DNA of 64,000 nt, taken from positions 30,417-94,416 of the forward strand of contig CAXBIS010000014.1 in the NCBI GenBank assembly GCA_963975885.1, written 5' to 3'. The first letter of the stretch is position 1. Every line of letters begins with the position of its first letter. Positions 52,116-61,205 of the stretch are shown in pieces. The DNA is from Pseudazoarcus sp963975885 (GTDB taxonomy: Bacteria; Pseudomonadota; Gammaproteobacteria; Burkholderiales; Rhodocyclaceae). The notes beneath the pieces are model-generated. The model saw nothing but the letters and a program-made list of their open reading frames with translations. It was not told the origin of the DNA and did no database searches. The position numbers and the translations under genes are program-made.

Positions 52116-52829
52116 TCAATCCGGCGCAAGGGTACGCGCGACGACGAGATTTTCCACTCTCTTCGCACCCGCGCGGCGCACACAGCGTGCGATGGCATCG
52201 AGCGTTGCGCCGGTGGTCATGACATCATCGACGACGAGCACCGCCCGATCCGCAAGACGCTCGTCACAGACGAATGCCCCGCGCACGTTGCGTCGCCGCG
52301 CGCGGCCGGCGAGCGAGGCCTGAGGCGGGCCGTCGCCGACGCGGCGCAGCGCGTCCGGAAACAGCGGAAGATCCCACGCGCGAGCCAACGGTCGCGCCAG
52401 CTCCATCGCCTGATTGAAGCCGCGCTCACGCAGGGCGCGCGCATGCATCGGAACGGCCACCACGCAATCGACCGCCGGCGGCGGCCACGCACCGACGACG
52501 AGACGGCTAAAATACGAGGCCAGCCCGAGCCGGCCGCGATACTTGAGCGCCTGCACCAGACGGTCGGCCGGGAATGCGTAGGCCAGCAGCGCACGGCTTG
52601 CGTCGAAGGCCGGTGGATGACGCAGACAGCGTCCGCAGTGCCCGCCCGGCGACGGCAGCGCGCATTGCGGGCAACTCGTTGACGGCAGGCGCGGCAGTTC
52701 GTCGCCGCATGCGTCGCACACCGGCGCCCCCCCGCAAGTGCCCCCGCACAGCAGGCAGCGTTGCGGCATGGCCGCATCGACTGCATCACGCAGTGCGACG
52801 GCCAGCGGTTTGACAAGGCTCCGAACCAT
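52116..52829 (-). CDS. comF: ComF family phosphoribosyltransferase-like protein
   Basis: This 237-residue protein has an N-terminal zinc ribbon with several CxxC pairs (CLLCGG, CDACG, CPQCA, CGRC) and a C-terminal phosphoribosyltransferase-like domain whose PRPP loop is VLVVDDVMTTGATLDAI. It is required for DNA uptake in competent bacteria and has wider roles elsewhere. I chose the ATG at 52829 (MVRSLVKPL); the upstream extension overlaps bioB. Type IV pilus genes elsewhere in the window could work with it in competence, but that is inference. Confidence 0.9.
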   Translation of the reverse strand: MVRSLVKPLAVALRDAVDAAMPQRCLLCGGTCGGAPVCDACGDELPRLPSTSCPQCALPSPGGHCGRCLRHPPAFDASRALLAYAFPADRLVQALKYRGRLGLASYFSRLVVGAWPPPAVDCVVAVPMHARALRERGFNQAMELARPLARAWDLPLFPDALRRVGDGPPQASLAGRARRRNVRGAFVCDERLADRAVLVVDDVMTTGATLDAIARCVRRAGAKRVENLVVARTLAPD

Positions 52830-52875
52830 CACGGAAGATGCGCGACTCGCGCGATCACGGCAAAGGAACACGGAA

Positions 52876-53868
52876 ATGACAACGGGCTTGGCAGAACAGA
52901 ATAGCGCAAACGCTGACAGCCGGCGCGACAGCGCGCACGTGCGGTGGACGACGGAAGCGGTCGCGGCGCTGTTCGAGCGCCCATTCATGGATCTGGTGTT
53001 CGAGGCCCAGCGCGTGCATCGCGAGCACTTTCCGCCCAACACGGTTCAGCGCTCGACGCTGCTGTCGATCAAGACCGGTGGCTGCTCCGAGGACTGCGGC
53101 TACTGCTCGCAGTCCTCACGCTACGACACCGGGCTGGAGAAAGAGCAACTGTTGCCACTGACCGAGGTGCTGGAGCACGCGCGCGCAGCCAAGGACAACG
53201 GCGCCTCGCGCTTTTGCATGGGCGCGGCCTGGCGCGGCCCCAAGGAGCGCGACCTGGAGCCGGTGCTGGAGATGGTGCGCGAGGTCAAGAAGCTCGGACT
53301 GGAAACCTGCGTCACGCTGGGCATGCTGCGAGACGGCCAGGCCGAGCGCCTGCGCGAAGCCGGCCTGGACTACTACAACCACAACATCGACACCGCGCCC
53401 GAGTTCTACGGCCAGGTGATCACCACGCACACCATGAACGATCGCCTCGACACCATCGGCAAGGTGCGCGAGGCCGGCATCCACGTGTGTTGCGGCGGCA
53501 TCGTCGGCATGGGTGAAGGTCGGCGCGGACGCGCTGCGATGATCGCGCAACTGGCGAACATGGCCCCGCCGCCCGAATCGGTGCCGATCAACGACCTCGT
53601 GCCGATCACCGGCACGCCGCTGGCCGGCGCCGAGGATATCGACGCCTTCGAATTCGTGCGCACCATCGCGGCCGCACGCATCGCCATGCCGACCAGCGTG
53701 GTACGCCTGTCAGCCGGGCGCCAGCAGATGAGCGACGAGACGCAGGCGCTGTGTTTTCTGGCCGGCGCCAACTCAATCTTCTACGGCGATCGCCTGCTCA
53801 CCACCGACAACCCCGAAGCCGATCGCGACGAACGCCTGTTCCAGCGTCTCGGCCTCGAGGCGATCTAG
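52876..53868 (+). CDS. bioB: Biotin synthase
   Basis: This 330-residue radical-SAM enzyme inserts sulfur into dethiobiotin. The radical-SAM cluster ligands are C70, C74 and C77 in GGCSEDCGYCSQSS. The GMLRDGQAERLREAGLDYYN and GGIVGMGEGRRGRAAM segments are typical, and the Arg and Cys ligands of the [2Fe-2S] cluster region are in the expected places. I chose the ATG at 52876. It is divergent from comF; other bio genes are not in view. Confidence 0.96.
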   Translation: MTTGLAEQNSANADSRRDSAHVRWTTEAVAALFERPFMDLVFEAQRVHREHFPPNTVQRSTLLSIKTGGCSEDCGYCSQSSRYDTGLEKEQLLPLTEVLEHARAAKDNGASRFCMGAAWRGPKERDLEPVLEMVREVKKLGLETCVTLGMLRDGQAERLREAGLDYYNHNIDTAPEFYGQVITTHTMNDRLDTIGKVREAGIHVCCGGIVGMGEGRRGRAAMIAQLANMAPPPESVPINDLVPITGTPLAGAEDIDAFEFVRTIAAARIAMPTSVVRLSAGRQQMSDETQALCFLAGANSIFYGDRLLTTDNPEADRDERLFQRLGLEAI

Positions 53869-53878
53869 GACCCCCTGC

Positions 53879-53902
53879 GCGGGCTTCGCGGCCCGCGATT
53901 TT
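53879..53902 (+). terminator. Weak hairpin after bioB
   Basis: A 6-bp stem (53879-53884 with 53891-53896) with a short T-run is seen 10 nt after the bioB stop and just before the HAD gene. Probably a partial terminator at best. Confidence 0.35.
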
Positions 53903-53907
53903 CCCGC

Positions 53908-54555
53908 ATGCATCCCGCACCGGTCTGGCTGTTCGATCTGGACAACACGCTGCACAACGCCAGCGCCCACGTCTTTCCGCACATCAACCGCGGCATGATC
54001 GCGTATCTGGCGCAGCATCTGGACGTCGACGAGGACACGGCCAACGCGCTGCGCCTGGATTACTGGCGACGCTACGGCGCGACGCTGACCGGTCTGATGC
54101 GCCACCACGGCACGAATCCGGCCCACTTCCTGGCCGAGACCCACCGCTTCGAACGCCTGCACGAACTGCTGGTATTCGACCGCGCGCTAGCCGCGATGCT
54201 GCGCCGCCTGCCGGGGCGCAAGATCGTCTTCTCCAACGGTCCCCAGCACTACGTGGATGCGGTAGTGCGCGCGATGGGCATCCGGCGTCATTTCGACGAC
54301 GTGTTCGCAGTCGAGCGCATGCGCTTCGAGCCCAAGCCCGGCGTGCACGCCTTCCGCCGCCTGCTGCGCGAACACCGTCTGCGCCCGCAGCGTTGCGTGA
54401 TGGTGGAGGATTCGGCGGTCAACCTGCGTACGGCCAAGCGGCTCGGCATGAAGACCGTGCTGGTCGGCTCGCTGCCGCGCCGCCCCGCCTACGTGGACCT
54501 GCGCATCTCGTCGGTACTGGAACTGCGCCGGGCCTGGCCAAGGCTGTTCGCCTAG
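53908..54555 (+). CDS. HAD-superfamily pyrimidine 5'-nucleotidase
   Basis: This 215-residue HAD hydrolase has motif I WLFDLDNTLHNAS, motif II with KIVFSNGP, and motifs III/IV with FEPKPGVHAF and VMVEDSAVNLRTAKRLGM. The pattern matches the pyrimidine 5'-nucleotidase (SDT1-like) subgroup. Its exact substrate is unproven. It follows bioB after 39 nt, and its TAG stop overlaps that of hemB on the opposite strand. Confidence 0.85.
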   Translation: MHPAPVWLFDLDNTLHNASAHVFPHINRGMIAYLAQHLDVDEDTANALRLDYWRRYGATLTGLMRHHGTNPAHFLAETHRFERLHELLVFDRALAAMLRRLPGRKIVFSNGPQHYVDAVVRAMGIRRHFDDVFAVERMRFEPKPGVHAFRRLLREHRLRPQRCVMVEDSAVNLRTAKRLGMKTVLVGSLPRRPAYVDLRISSVLELRRAWPRLFA

Positions 54556-55565
54556 CCCTCGCGCAGCCAGCGCGCTGCGTCGAGCGCAAAATAGGTCAGA
54601 ATGCCGTCGGCACCGGCGCGCTTGAAGGACAACAGGGCCTCGAGCACGCAGTCACGCTCGGCCAGCCAGCCGTTGGCCGAGGCCGCCTTGAGCATGGCGT
54701 ACTCGCCACTGACCTGATAGGCATAGGTCGGCACACCCAGCTCGGTCTTCACGCGGCGCACGATGTCCAGATACGGCATGCCGGGCTTGACCATGAACAT
54801 GTCCGCGCCCTCGGACACGTCGAGCGCGACCTCGCGCACGGCCTCGTCCGAATTGGCCGGGTCCATCTGGTAGGTCCGCTTGTCGCCCTTGCCCAGATTG
54901 CCGGCCGAACCCACCGCGTCACGGAACGGGCCATAGAAGCTCGACGCGTACTTGGCCGAATAGGCCAGGATGCGCGTATGGATGAAGCCTTCGGCGTCGA
55001 GCGTGGCGCGGATGCGCGCCACGCGACCGTCCATCATGTCCGACGGCGCGACCACGTCCGCGCCGGCATGCGCGTGCGACAGCGCCTGGCGCGCGAGCGC
55101 CTCCAGCGTCTCGTCGTTCATCACGTAACCCCGCGGGTCAGCCGGGTCGATCAGGCCGTCCTGGCCATGACTGGTGTAGGGGTCGAGCGCGACGTCGGTG
55201 ATCACGCCCAGCTCCGGGCAGGCCTGCTTGAGCGCGCGCACTGCGCGCTGCACCAGACCTTCCGGGTTCCACGCCTCCTCCGCGCCCGGCGTCTTGCCTG
55301 CCGGATCGATCACCGGGAACAGCGCCAGCGCCGGCACGCCCAACTCCAGCGCCTGTTTCGCCACATCCACCAGCAAATCGATGGATACGCGTTCAACGCC
55401 AGGCATGGACGCGACCCGCTCGGTCCGCCCTTCCCCGTCGAGCACGAAGACCGGGTAGATCAGGTCGTCTGCGCTCAGGCGATGTTCACGCATCAGGCGG
55501 CGCGAGAAATCGTCGCGGCGCATCCGGCGCATGCGGGTAGCGGGAAAAGCGGGATTCGGCGACAT
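54552..55565 (-). CDS. hemB: Delta-aminolevulinic acid dehydratase (porphobilinogen synthase)
   Basis: This 337-residue enzyme condenses two 5-aminolevulinate molecules to porphobilinogen in heme synthesis. The Schiff-base lysines are in ILAYSAKYASSFYGPFR and MFMVKPGMPYLDI. The metal-switch region lacks the triple Cys of zinc enzymes (DPYTSHGQDG), so it is probably the Mg-dependent form. I chose the ATG at 55565 with AAGGAG upstream; the extension to 55793 overlaps engB. Confidence 0.96.
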   Translation of the reverse strand: MSPNPAFPATRMRRMRRDDFSRRLMREHRLSADDLIYPVFVLDGEGRTERVASMPGVERVSIDLLVDVAKQALELGVPALALFPVIDPAGKTPGAEEAWNPEGLVQRAVRALKQACPELGVITDVALDPYTSHGQDGLIDPADPRGYVMNDETLEALARQALSHAHAGADVVAPSDMMDGRVARIRATLDAEGFIHTRILAYSAKYASSFYGPFRDAVGSAGNLGKGDKRTYQMDPANSDEAVREVALDVSEGADMFMVKPGMPYLDIVRRVKTELGVPTYAYQVSGEYAMLKAASANGWLAERDCVLEALLSFKRAGADGILTYFALDAARWLREG

Positions 55566-55741
55566 CGGCAACTCCTTGAAACAAAACAGGTTCATCTGCA
55601 CGCCACAGCAGCCCGGAAAACGGGGAACCATGGCCGGCGATGTGCACTCTGAATACCCGGATGCGCAACCGCCATCCCCCGCTTCCCTCCCTGAGCGGGA
55701 GCCTTCCTTGCGAGGAAGGCGTTCGCCCCGGACTGATTCGC
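55566..55741. other. Non-coding gap between engB and hemB with hairpins
   Basis: This 176-nt stretch has no convincing gene. It holds a perfect 8-bp inverted repeat (55701-55708 with 55713-55720, 4-nt loop) and a weaker one just before it, neither with a clear T-tail. It likely contains the hemB promoter and possibly an engB 3' end structure. Confidence 0.4.
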
Positions 55742-56371
55742 TCAGGCCCGGGGCTTTTCTTGTCCGCTGTCCGCCCCGTCCAGCCCCAGCCATCGGCTGA
55801 CCACCTGCTCGACGTCGTCACCGCCGGTCTTGGCCAGGCTGGAAAACAACTGAACCGACACCTGATCGCCCATGTCGGCGAGTTCGCGTCGTACCAGCGC
55901 CAGCGCCGCCGATGCCTGATTGCGCGAGAGCTTGTCGGATTTGGTCAGCAGGATGTGTATGGGGCGGCCGCTGGGCGCGAACCAGCCGATCATCTGGCGG
56001 TCGAGCGGTGTCAGCGGGTGACGCGAATCCATGATCAGCACCAGACCGACCAGGTTCTCGCGGCGTTTCAGATAGTGTTCGAGCAGGCCCTGCCACTGCC
56101 GACGCACGTCCGGCGGCACCTTGGCGTAACCGTAGCCGGGCAGATCGACCAGCACGGCGCCGCAGTTCAGCCGAAAGAAGTTGATCAGCTGGGTGCGCCC
56201 CGGCGTCTTGGACACGTAGGCCAGGCGCGTGTGACCGGCCAGCGTATTGATCGCGCTGGACTTGCCGGCATTGGAGCGCCCGGCGAACGCGACTTCGGCC
56301 CCGTTCGGGGGCGGCAAGCCGGAGGCCTTGGCGATGGAAATTTCGAAACGAGCGTTGCGGAAGATGGGCAT
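55742..56371 (-). CDS. engB: Ribosome biogenesis GTP-binding protein EngB (YihA)
   Basis: This 209-residue GTPase acts in 50S subunit assembly. G1 is AGRSNAGKSSAIN, G3 is DLPGYGYAKVP and G4 is LLTKSDKLSR. The family-typical GRTQLINFF follows the switch I region. The start at 56371 gives the conserved MPIFRNARFEIS N-terminus. Divergence from a cytochrome c4 gene is characteristic of Betaproteobacteria. Confidence 0.95.
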   Translation of the reverse strand: MPIFRNARFEISIAKASGLPPPNGAEVAFAGRSNAGKSSAINTLAGHTRLAYVSKTPGRTQLINFFRLNCGAVLVDLPGYGYAKVPPDVRRQWQGLLEHYLKRRENLVGLVLIMDSRHPLTPLDRQMIGWFAPSGRPIHILLTKSDKLSRNQASAALALVRRELADMGDQVSVQLFSSLAKTGGDDVEQVVSRWLGLDGADSGQEKPRA

Positions 56372-56443
56372 TGGGCGGGGGACGCGGCGAGCGACCCGGG
56401 TTCGGATTCATTCGGGGCTTCGCTCAGACCCGGCGACTTCATA

Positions 56444-56449
56444 TAGAAT
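56444..56449 (+). promoter_or_regulatory. Candidate -10 element of the cytochrome c4 gene
   Basis: TAGAAT lies 52 nt upstream of the cytochrome start in the engB/cytochrome divergent gap. No good -35 is seen at standard spacing. By eye only. Confidence 0.3.
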
Positions 56450-56501
56450 ACAGCGTTTGCGAAAACGCTCACAGCTTTCCGAGGACTTTCAGAGGACACC
56501 C

Positions 56502-57140
56502 ATGATCAAGCGTTCCCTTTTGCTTTCGCTGCTTCTGGTCGCTGGCGGCCTGCAGGCCCAGGACCGGACCCCGGATCTCGAAAAGGGCAAGGCCATCGCC
56601 GCAGGTGTGTGCGCCGGCTGTCACGGCGCGGACGGCAACAGCGCGATTGCCGACAACCCCAAGCTCGCCGGCCAGATTCCGGAATACCTCTACAAGCAGT
56701 TGCGCAACTTCGCGTCGATCGACGGGAACGACCCGGCGCGACCGAACGCAATCATGGGACCGATGGTCGCGTCCCTGTCCGACGAGGACATGCAGGACCT
56801 TGCCCACTTCTACGCATCGCAGGAAGCAGAGCCGGGCGTGGCCGAAGAAAACGAAAATGTCGAGCAGGGCCGCAACATCTGGCGCGCCGGCATCGTCTCC
56901 AAGGGTGTGCCCGCCTGTGCCGCCTGTCACGGCCCCACCGGCAGCGGCATCCCGGCGCAATACCCCGGCATTGCCGGCCAGCACGCCAAGTACACGCTGA
57001 CCCAGTTGCAGGCCTTCCGCGAGGGCGAGCGCGCCAACGACCCGGCCGAGATGATGCGCATGATCGCACTCAAGATGACCGACAAGGAAATGACCGCAGT
57101 GTCGAACTACGCTGCCGGCCTGCGTCACGTCGAAGACTGA
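56502..57140 (+). CDS. Diheme cytochrome c4
   Basis: This 212-residue periplasmic cytochrome has a signal peptide (MIKRSLLLSLLLVAGGLQAQ) and two cytochrome c domains. Heme sites are CAGCH (residues 37-41) and CAACH (139-143). Met ligands are probably in GPMVASLSD and in the AEMMRMIALKM region. It transfers electrons to terminal oxidases. I chose the ATG at 56502; the frame upstream overlaps engB antisense. A strong terminator follows. Confidence 0.95.
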   Translation: MIKRSLLLSLLLVAGGLQAQDRTPDLEKGKAIAAGVCAGCHGADGNSAIADNPKLAGQIPEYLYKQLRNFASIDGNDPARPNAIMGPMVASLSDEDMQDLAHFYASQEAEPGVAEENENVEQGRNIWRAGIVSKGVPACAACHGPTGSGIPAQYPGIAGQHAKYTLTQLQAFREGERANDPAEMMRMIALKMTDKEMTAVSNYAAGLRHVED

Positions 57141-57161
57141 TCGCACACGCAGCACCCGAAG

Positions 57162-57189
57162 AAAAGGCCGCGGTTTCGCGGCCTTTTTT
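57162..57189 (+). terminator. Intrinsic terminator of the cytochrome c4 gene
   Basis: An 11-bp stem (57162-57172 with 57177-57187), a GTTT loop and a T-run follow the stop by 21 nt. It may also serve the convergent DUF455 gene because the other side is A-rich. Confidence 0.9.
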
Positions 57190-57219
57190 ACGCCTGGCAG
57201 GCATGATGAAAAATCCCTG

Positions 57220-58029
57220 CTACCCGCGCCGCCCGCGCGCCAGTCGTGCGATCTCCGCTGGCGAGAAGCCGGCTTCGAGCCGGGCCCGCTCGTGCAACGG
57301 CGGCTGTGGGTACGGCGCGTCGAAGTCGTCCATCAGGGCCAGATAAGTCGATTCCGGATCGAGTCCGCGCTCGGCGCACAGCACGCGAAACCAGCGGTCG
57401 CCGAGCGCGACATGCCCGATCTCGTCGCGCAGGATGATGTCGAGGATCGCGACCGTGCGCTCATCGCCGATTCGGCGCAGTTTGTCCATGATCAGTGGCG
57501 TGGCATCGAGCCCGCGCGCCTCGAGCACACGCGGCACCAGGGCCATGCGCGCGAGCGCATCATCGGCCGTGCGGCACGCCATCTCCCACAGCCCGTCGTG
57601 CGCCGGAAAATCGCCGTAGTCATGGCCGAGTTCGCGCAGGCGCTCGCGCAGCAGCGTGAAGTGATGCGCCTCCTCGGCCGCGACCTGCAACCAGCCGTCG
57701 TGGAATGCGTCCGCAAACGAGCGAAAGCGCGAAACACAGTCGAGCGCGAGATTGATCGCGTTGAATTCGATGTGCGCGATCGCATGCACCAGTGCGGCGT
57801 GACCTTCGGGCGAGTGCGGCTTGCGCGAGCGCAATTCGCCCGGCGCAACCAGTTCCGGGCGTACCGGCCGACCCGGCCGTGCGAGCGGGACGCGATCATC
57901 CGGGCCCGGAACGACGCACAGCCGCCCGGCGCGGCGCGCCTCGAGCAGGTCAACCACGCCCGCGCATTTTTCCTGCGGATCGCACAGCGCGAGCGCCTCG
58001 GCCGCGGCAACGTGAAGAGAGGCGTTCAT
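57220..58029 (-). CDS. DUF455 ferritin-like family protein
   Basis: This 269-residue soluble protein belongs to DUF455. The Glu/His-rich helices ALVHAIAHIEFNAINLALD, VAAEEAHHFTLLRERL and LRDEIGHVALGDRWF have the spacing of a di-iron ferritin-like fold. Family members include MiaE-like hydroxylases, but no reaction is established for this one. It is convergent with the cytochrome gene and divergent from moeA. Confidence 0.85.
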   Translation of the reverse strand: MNASLHVAAAEALALCDPQEKCAGVVDLLEARRAGRLCVVPGPDDRVPLARPGRPVRPELVAPGELRSRKPHSPEGHAALVHAIAHIEFNAINLALDCVSRFRSFADAFHDGWLQVAAEEAHHFTLLRERLRELGHDYGDFPAHDGLWEMACRTADDALARMALVPRVLEARGLDATPLIMDKLRRIGDERTVAILDIILRDEIGHVALGDRWFRVLCAERGLDPESTYLALMDDFDAPYPQPPLHERARLEAGFSPAEIARLARGRRG

Positions 58030-58115
58030 CGCCGCGATTGTAGACCGCTCCCGGCTGCAGGCGCGTGCCCGATCAGGGATAATGGGGCCATTCTGCCCCG
58101 CAACATGGAAGCACG

Positions 58116-59348
58116 ATGAATCCCCTGCCCGAAGACATGCTGTCCATCGAGGACGCCCGCGACGCCATTCTCGAGCGCATCCACCCGGTCGGCGCGCACG
58201 AATGCGTGCAGGTGCGCGACGCGCTCGGTCGCGTTCTGGCCGAAGACGTGATCGCGCCGTGCAACGTGCCCGCGCACGACAACTCGGCGATGGACGGCTA
58301 TGCCGTGCGCTTCGAAGACCTGCCGACCGAAGGCGAGGCGCGACTGAACGTGGTCGGCACCGCGTTTGCCGGCCAACCCTTCTCCGGCCAGATCGGCCCC
58401 GGTCAATCGGTGCGCATCATGACTGGTGCGCCAATCCCTGCCGGCGCTGACACCATCGTCGCGCAGGAGACGACACGCACCGAAGAGCGCGCCGTGTTCA
58501 TCGGCGCCGGCCACCGGCACGGCCAGAACCTTCGCCGCGCGGGCGAAGATCTGGCCATCGACGGCGTCGCACTGCCGACCGGCAAACGCTGCGGCCCGGC
58601 GGAACTGGGCCTGATCGCCTCGCTCGGCATTGCCGAGGTGAAGGTGTACCGACGCCTGCGCGTGGCCTTCTTCTCGACCGGCGACGAACTCGCGTCGATC
58701 GGCCATCCGCTCGCTCCCGGCCAGATTTACGACAGCAACCGGTACACGCTCTACGGCGCGCTCACCCGGCTGGGCTGCGAACTGCTCGACATGGGGGTGA
58801 TTCCCGACGAACCGGCGAAGATCGAGGCCGCCTTCCGCGCCGCCTCCGAGAATGCCGACGTGATCCTCACCAGCGGCGGCGTGTCGGTGGGCGAAGCCGA
58901 CTTCATCCGCGAACTGGTCAATCGTCTCGGCGAGGTCTCGTTCTGGAAGATTGGTATCAAGCCCGGCCGACCGATGGCCTTCGGACGCGTCGGCCCGGCC
59001 TGGATGTTCGGTCTGCCGGGCAACCCGGTAGCGGTCATGGTGACCTTCCACGCCTTCGTGCGCGATGCGCTGCTCGCGCTGCAGGGGGTCGCACCGCTGC
59101 CGCCGGCACCGAGCTTCGACGCCGTGTGCGAAGCCGACCTGCGCAAGCGCCCGGGACGACGCGAATACGTACGCGCGCGTTTCGAGTGGCGCGACGGCGC
59201 GCCGCACGTGTCGCCGGTCGGCAGCCAGGGCTCGGGCGTGCTCAAGTCGATGTCGGAGGCCAACTGCTTCATCGTGCTCGCGCACGAGTGCAACGGCGTG
59301 ACGGCCGGCGAGCGCGTTGCGGTGCAACCCTTCGAAGGCCTGATGTGA
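58116..59348 (+). CDS. moeA: Molybdopterin molybdenumtransferase MoeA
   Basis: This 410-residue enzyme inserts molybdate into adenylylated molybdopterin. Signatures are PAHDNSAMDGYAVR, RIMTGAPIPAGADTIV, FFSTGDEL, the MPT-binding VILTSGGVSVGEADF, and FGLPGNPVAVMVTF. Length is normal. It is followed by rpiA 8 nt later, so the two may share a transcript. Confidence 0.95.
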   Translation: MNPLPEDMLSIEDARDAILERIHPVGAHECVQVRDALGRVLAEDVIAPCNVPAHDNSAMDGYAVRFEDLPTEGEARLNVVGTAFAGQPFSGQIGPGQSVRIMTGAPIPAGADTIVAQETTRTEERAVFIGAGHRHGQNLRRAGEDLAIDGVALPTGKRCGPAELGLIASLGIAEVKVYRRLRVAFFSTGDELASIGHPLAPGQIYDSNRYTLYGALTRLGCELLDMGVIPDEPAKIEAAFRAASENADVILTSGGVSVGEADFIRELVNRLGEVSFWKIGIKPGRPMAFGRVGPAWMFGLPGNPVAVMVTFHAFVRDALLALQGVAPLPPAPSFDAVCEADLRKRPGRREYVRARFEWRDGAPHVSPVGSQGSGVLKSMSEANCFIVLAHECNGVTAGERVAVQPFEGLM

Positions 59349-59356
59349 GGACCTCC

Positions 59357-60046
59357 ATGAACCAGGACGAACTCAAGCGCGGAGCGGCGCTGGCGGCCCT
59401 AGAACACGTCGTGCCCGGTGCGGTGGTCGGCGTCGGCACCGGATCGACGGTCAATCACTTCATCGACGGCCTGGGCACGATGCGCGAGACGATTGCCGGA
59501 GCGGTATCGAGTTCGGAGGCGAGCACACGGCGACTCACCGCGCTGGGCATTCGGGTGTTCGCGCTCGACGAGGTCGAGTCGATTCCGGTGTATGTGGACG
59601 GCGCCGACGAGATCGACGGTAGCTTCAACATGATCAAGGGCGGTGGCGGCGCACTCACGCGCGAGAAGATCGTCGCGGCGGTGTCGACGCGCTTCGTATG
59701 CATCTGCGACGCGTCCAAGCGCGTCGAGCGCCTGGGGCTCTTCCCGTTGCCGGTCGAGGTCGTGCCGATGGCGCGTGCCCATGTCACGCGCCAACTCGCA
59801 AAACTGGGCGGGCGCGTCGTCGAGCGCGCCGGATTCATCACCGACAACGGCAACCTGATCCTCGACGTGCATGATCTGACGATCGACGACCCGGTCGCAC
59901 TCGAAAGCGAACTCGATCATATTGCCGGCGTCGTCACCAACGGACTGTTCGCACGTCGAGGTGCCGACGTTCTGCTGCTGGCCACGCCACAGGGCGTGCG
60001 CAGCCTCGCGCGCGACGACTGCAACAAAACGGTCACATCGCCCTGA
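59357..60046 (+). CDS. rpiA: Ribose-5-phosphate isomerase A
   Basis: This 229-residue pentose-phosphate enzyme interconverts ribose-5-P and ribulose-5-P. Signatures are VVGVGTGSTVNHFID, VDGADEIDGSFNMIKGGGGA with the catalytic Asp and Glu, and ITDNGNLILDV. The ATG at 59357 lies 8 nt after moeA; the longer frame to 59126 is shadow. Length is normal. Confidence 0.95.
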   Translation: MNQDELKRGAALAALEHVVPGAVVGVGTGSTVNHFIDGLGTMRETIAGAVSSSEASTRRLTALGIRVFALDEVESIPVYVDGADEIDGSFNMIKGGGGALTREKIVAAVSTRFVCICDASKRVERLGLFPLPVEVVPMARAHVTRQLAKLGGRVVERAGFITDNGNLILDVHDLTIDDPVALESELDHIAGVVTNGLFARRGADVLLLATPQGVRSLARDDCNKTVTSP

Positions 60047-60079
60047 TAGGCTGCCGACTACTGACCGAGGAAGCCGTAC

Positions 60080-60787
60080 ATGACGAACAAACACACCTTC
60101 AGCCGCTTCGACGAGGATCTGGACGAGCTGCGCCGCCGCGTCGTGCTGATGGGCCAGGAAGTCTGCCAGCAGGTGCGCGACGCGATGCGCGGCCTGGCAG
60201 ACCGGGATCGCGACCTGCTCGAGCAGGTCATCCTGCGTGACAAGCAGGTCAATCGCGAGGAAATCGATCTGGACGAGCGCTGCGTTCAGATCATCGTGCG
60301 GCACTCGCTGGCGGCATCCGATCTGCGTCTGATCACGACGACGATGCAGATGATCACCGATATGGAACGCGTCGGCGACGAGGCCAAGAAGATCGCCAAG
60401 GCCGCCCGGCAGATCGCCGCGGCCGAGCCGTCCAGCGTGCCCGACTTCGACCTTCGCGCGGTCGCCGACCGTGTCGCGACGATGCTCGAGCGCGCGCTCG
60501 ACGCCTACGTGCGCAGCGACATCACGGCCGCACCGCAACTCGCGCGCGAGGACAAGGATGTCGACGCAGTGACCAAGAGCGTGATGGCCGACCTGGCGCA
60601 AACCATGATGAAATCGCCCGACAAGGTCCTGCGCGCCATCGACGCCTTGTCCATCGCCAAGGCCATCGAACGCGTAGGCGATCACGCGACCAACGTCGCC
60701 GAATACGTCGTATTCATGTCGCGCGGTCGCGACGTGCGTCACGAGACCATCGAGGAACTCGAAAAGGCCGTGCGCCCTGCCGGGTGA
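60080..60787 (+). CDS. phoU: Phosphate-specific transport regulator PhoU
   Basis: This 235-residue helical protein links the Pst phosphate transporter to PhoR signalling. Two PhoU repeats are visible, with the metal-binding ITDMERVGDEAKKIAK and AIERVGDHATNVAEYV motifs. pst genes and phoB/R are not adjacent in this window. A strong terminator follows at 60801. Confidence 0.93.
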   Translation: MTNKHTFSRFDEDLDELRRRVVLMGQEVCQQVRDAMRGLADRDRDLLEQVILRDKQVNREEIDLDERCVQIIVRHSLAASDLRLITTTMQMITDMERVGDEAKKIAKAARQIAAAEPSSVPDFDLRAVADRVATMLERALDAYVRSDITAAPQLAREDKDVDAVTKSVMADLAQTMMKSPDKVLRAIDALSIAKAIERVGDHATNVAEYVVFMSRGRDVRHETIEELEKAVRPAG

Positions 60788-60800
60788 CGCGCCGCGCACC

Positions 60801-60840
60801 CCACGAAAAAGGGCAACCCGAGGGTTGCCCTTTTTCGTGG
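60801..60840. terminator. Bidirectional terminator between phoU and yggX
   Basis: A perfect 19-bp inverted repeat (60801-60819 with 60822-60840) with A5 on one side and T5 on the other lies between convergent genes. It should work in both directions. Confidence 0.92.
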
Positions 60841-60851
60841 GTGCGACCCGC

Positions 60852-61124
60852 TCAGGCGGACGGCGGAACGTAGCCCTCGACCTGATCCGCGCCACCACCG
60901 AAGAAATGGCGCTCCATCTGTTCAGCCAGGTACTTGCGCGCCTTGGCGTCCATCAGGTTGAGTCGGTTCTCGTTGATCAGCATGGTCTGATACTGCACCC
61001 ACTGCTGCCAGGCTTCCTTCGAGACATTCTCGAAGATGCGCTTGCCGAGTTCGCCCGGCACCGGGGGGCGCTCCAGACCTTCGGCCTCGCGGCCGAGCTT
61101 GACGCAATGGACCATGCGGGTCAT
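60852..61124 (-). CDS. yggX: Probable Fe(2+)-trafficking protein YggX
   Basis: This 90-residue protein protects Fe-S enzymes from oxidative damage and may shuttle iron. The N-terminus MTRMVHCVKLGREAEGL with its conserved Cys and the RKYLAEQMERHFFGGG end are diagnostic. It is 81 nt after argA, on the same strand. Confidence 0.95.
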   Translation of the reverse strand: MTRMVHCVKLGREAEGLERPPVPGELGKRIFENVSKEAWQQWVQYQTMLINENRLNLMDAKARKYLAEQMERHFFGGGADQVEGYVPPSA

Positions 61125-61205
61125 GACTTACCTCTCGCGAACGTTGGTGCCGGGCATTCTAGCAGCCCTGCGGGTGCGACAGCGTACCGCCACGCCCCAC
61201 GCGAA

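Noticed and set aside
53751..55652. Long plus-strand frame over the HAD gene and hemB
   Set aside because: Overlaps two supported genes in other frames; Arg/His-rich shadow composition.
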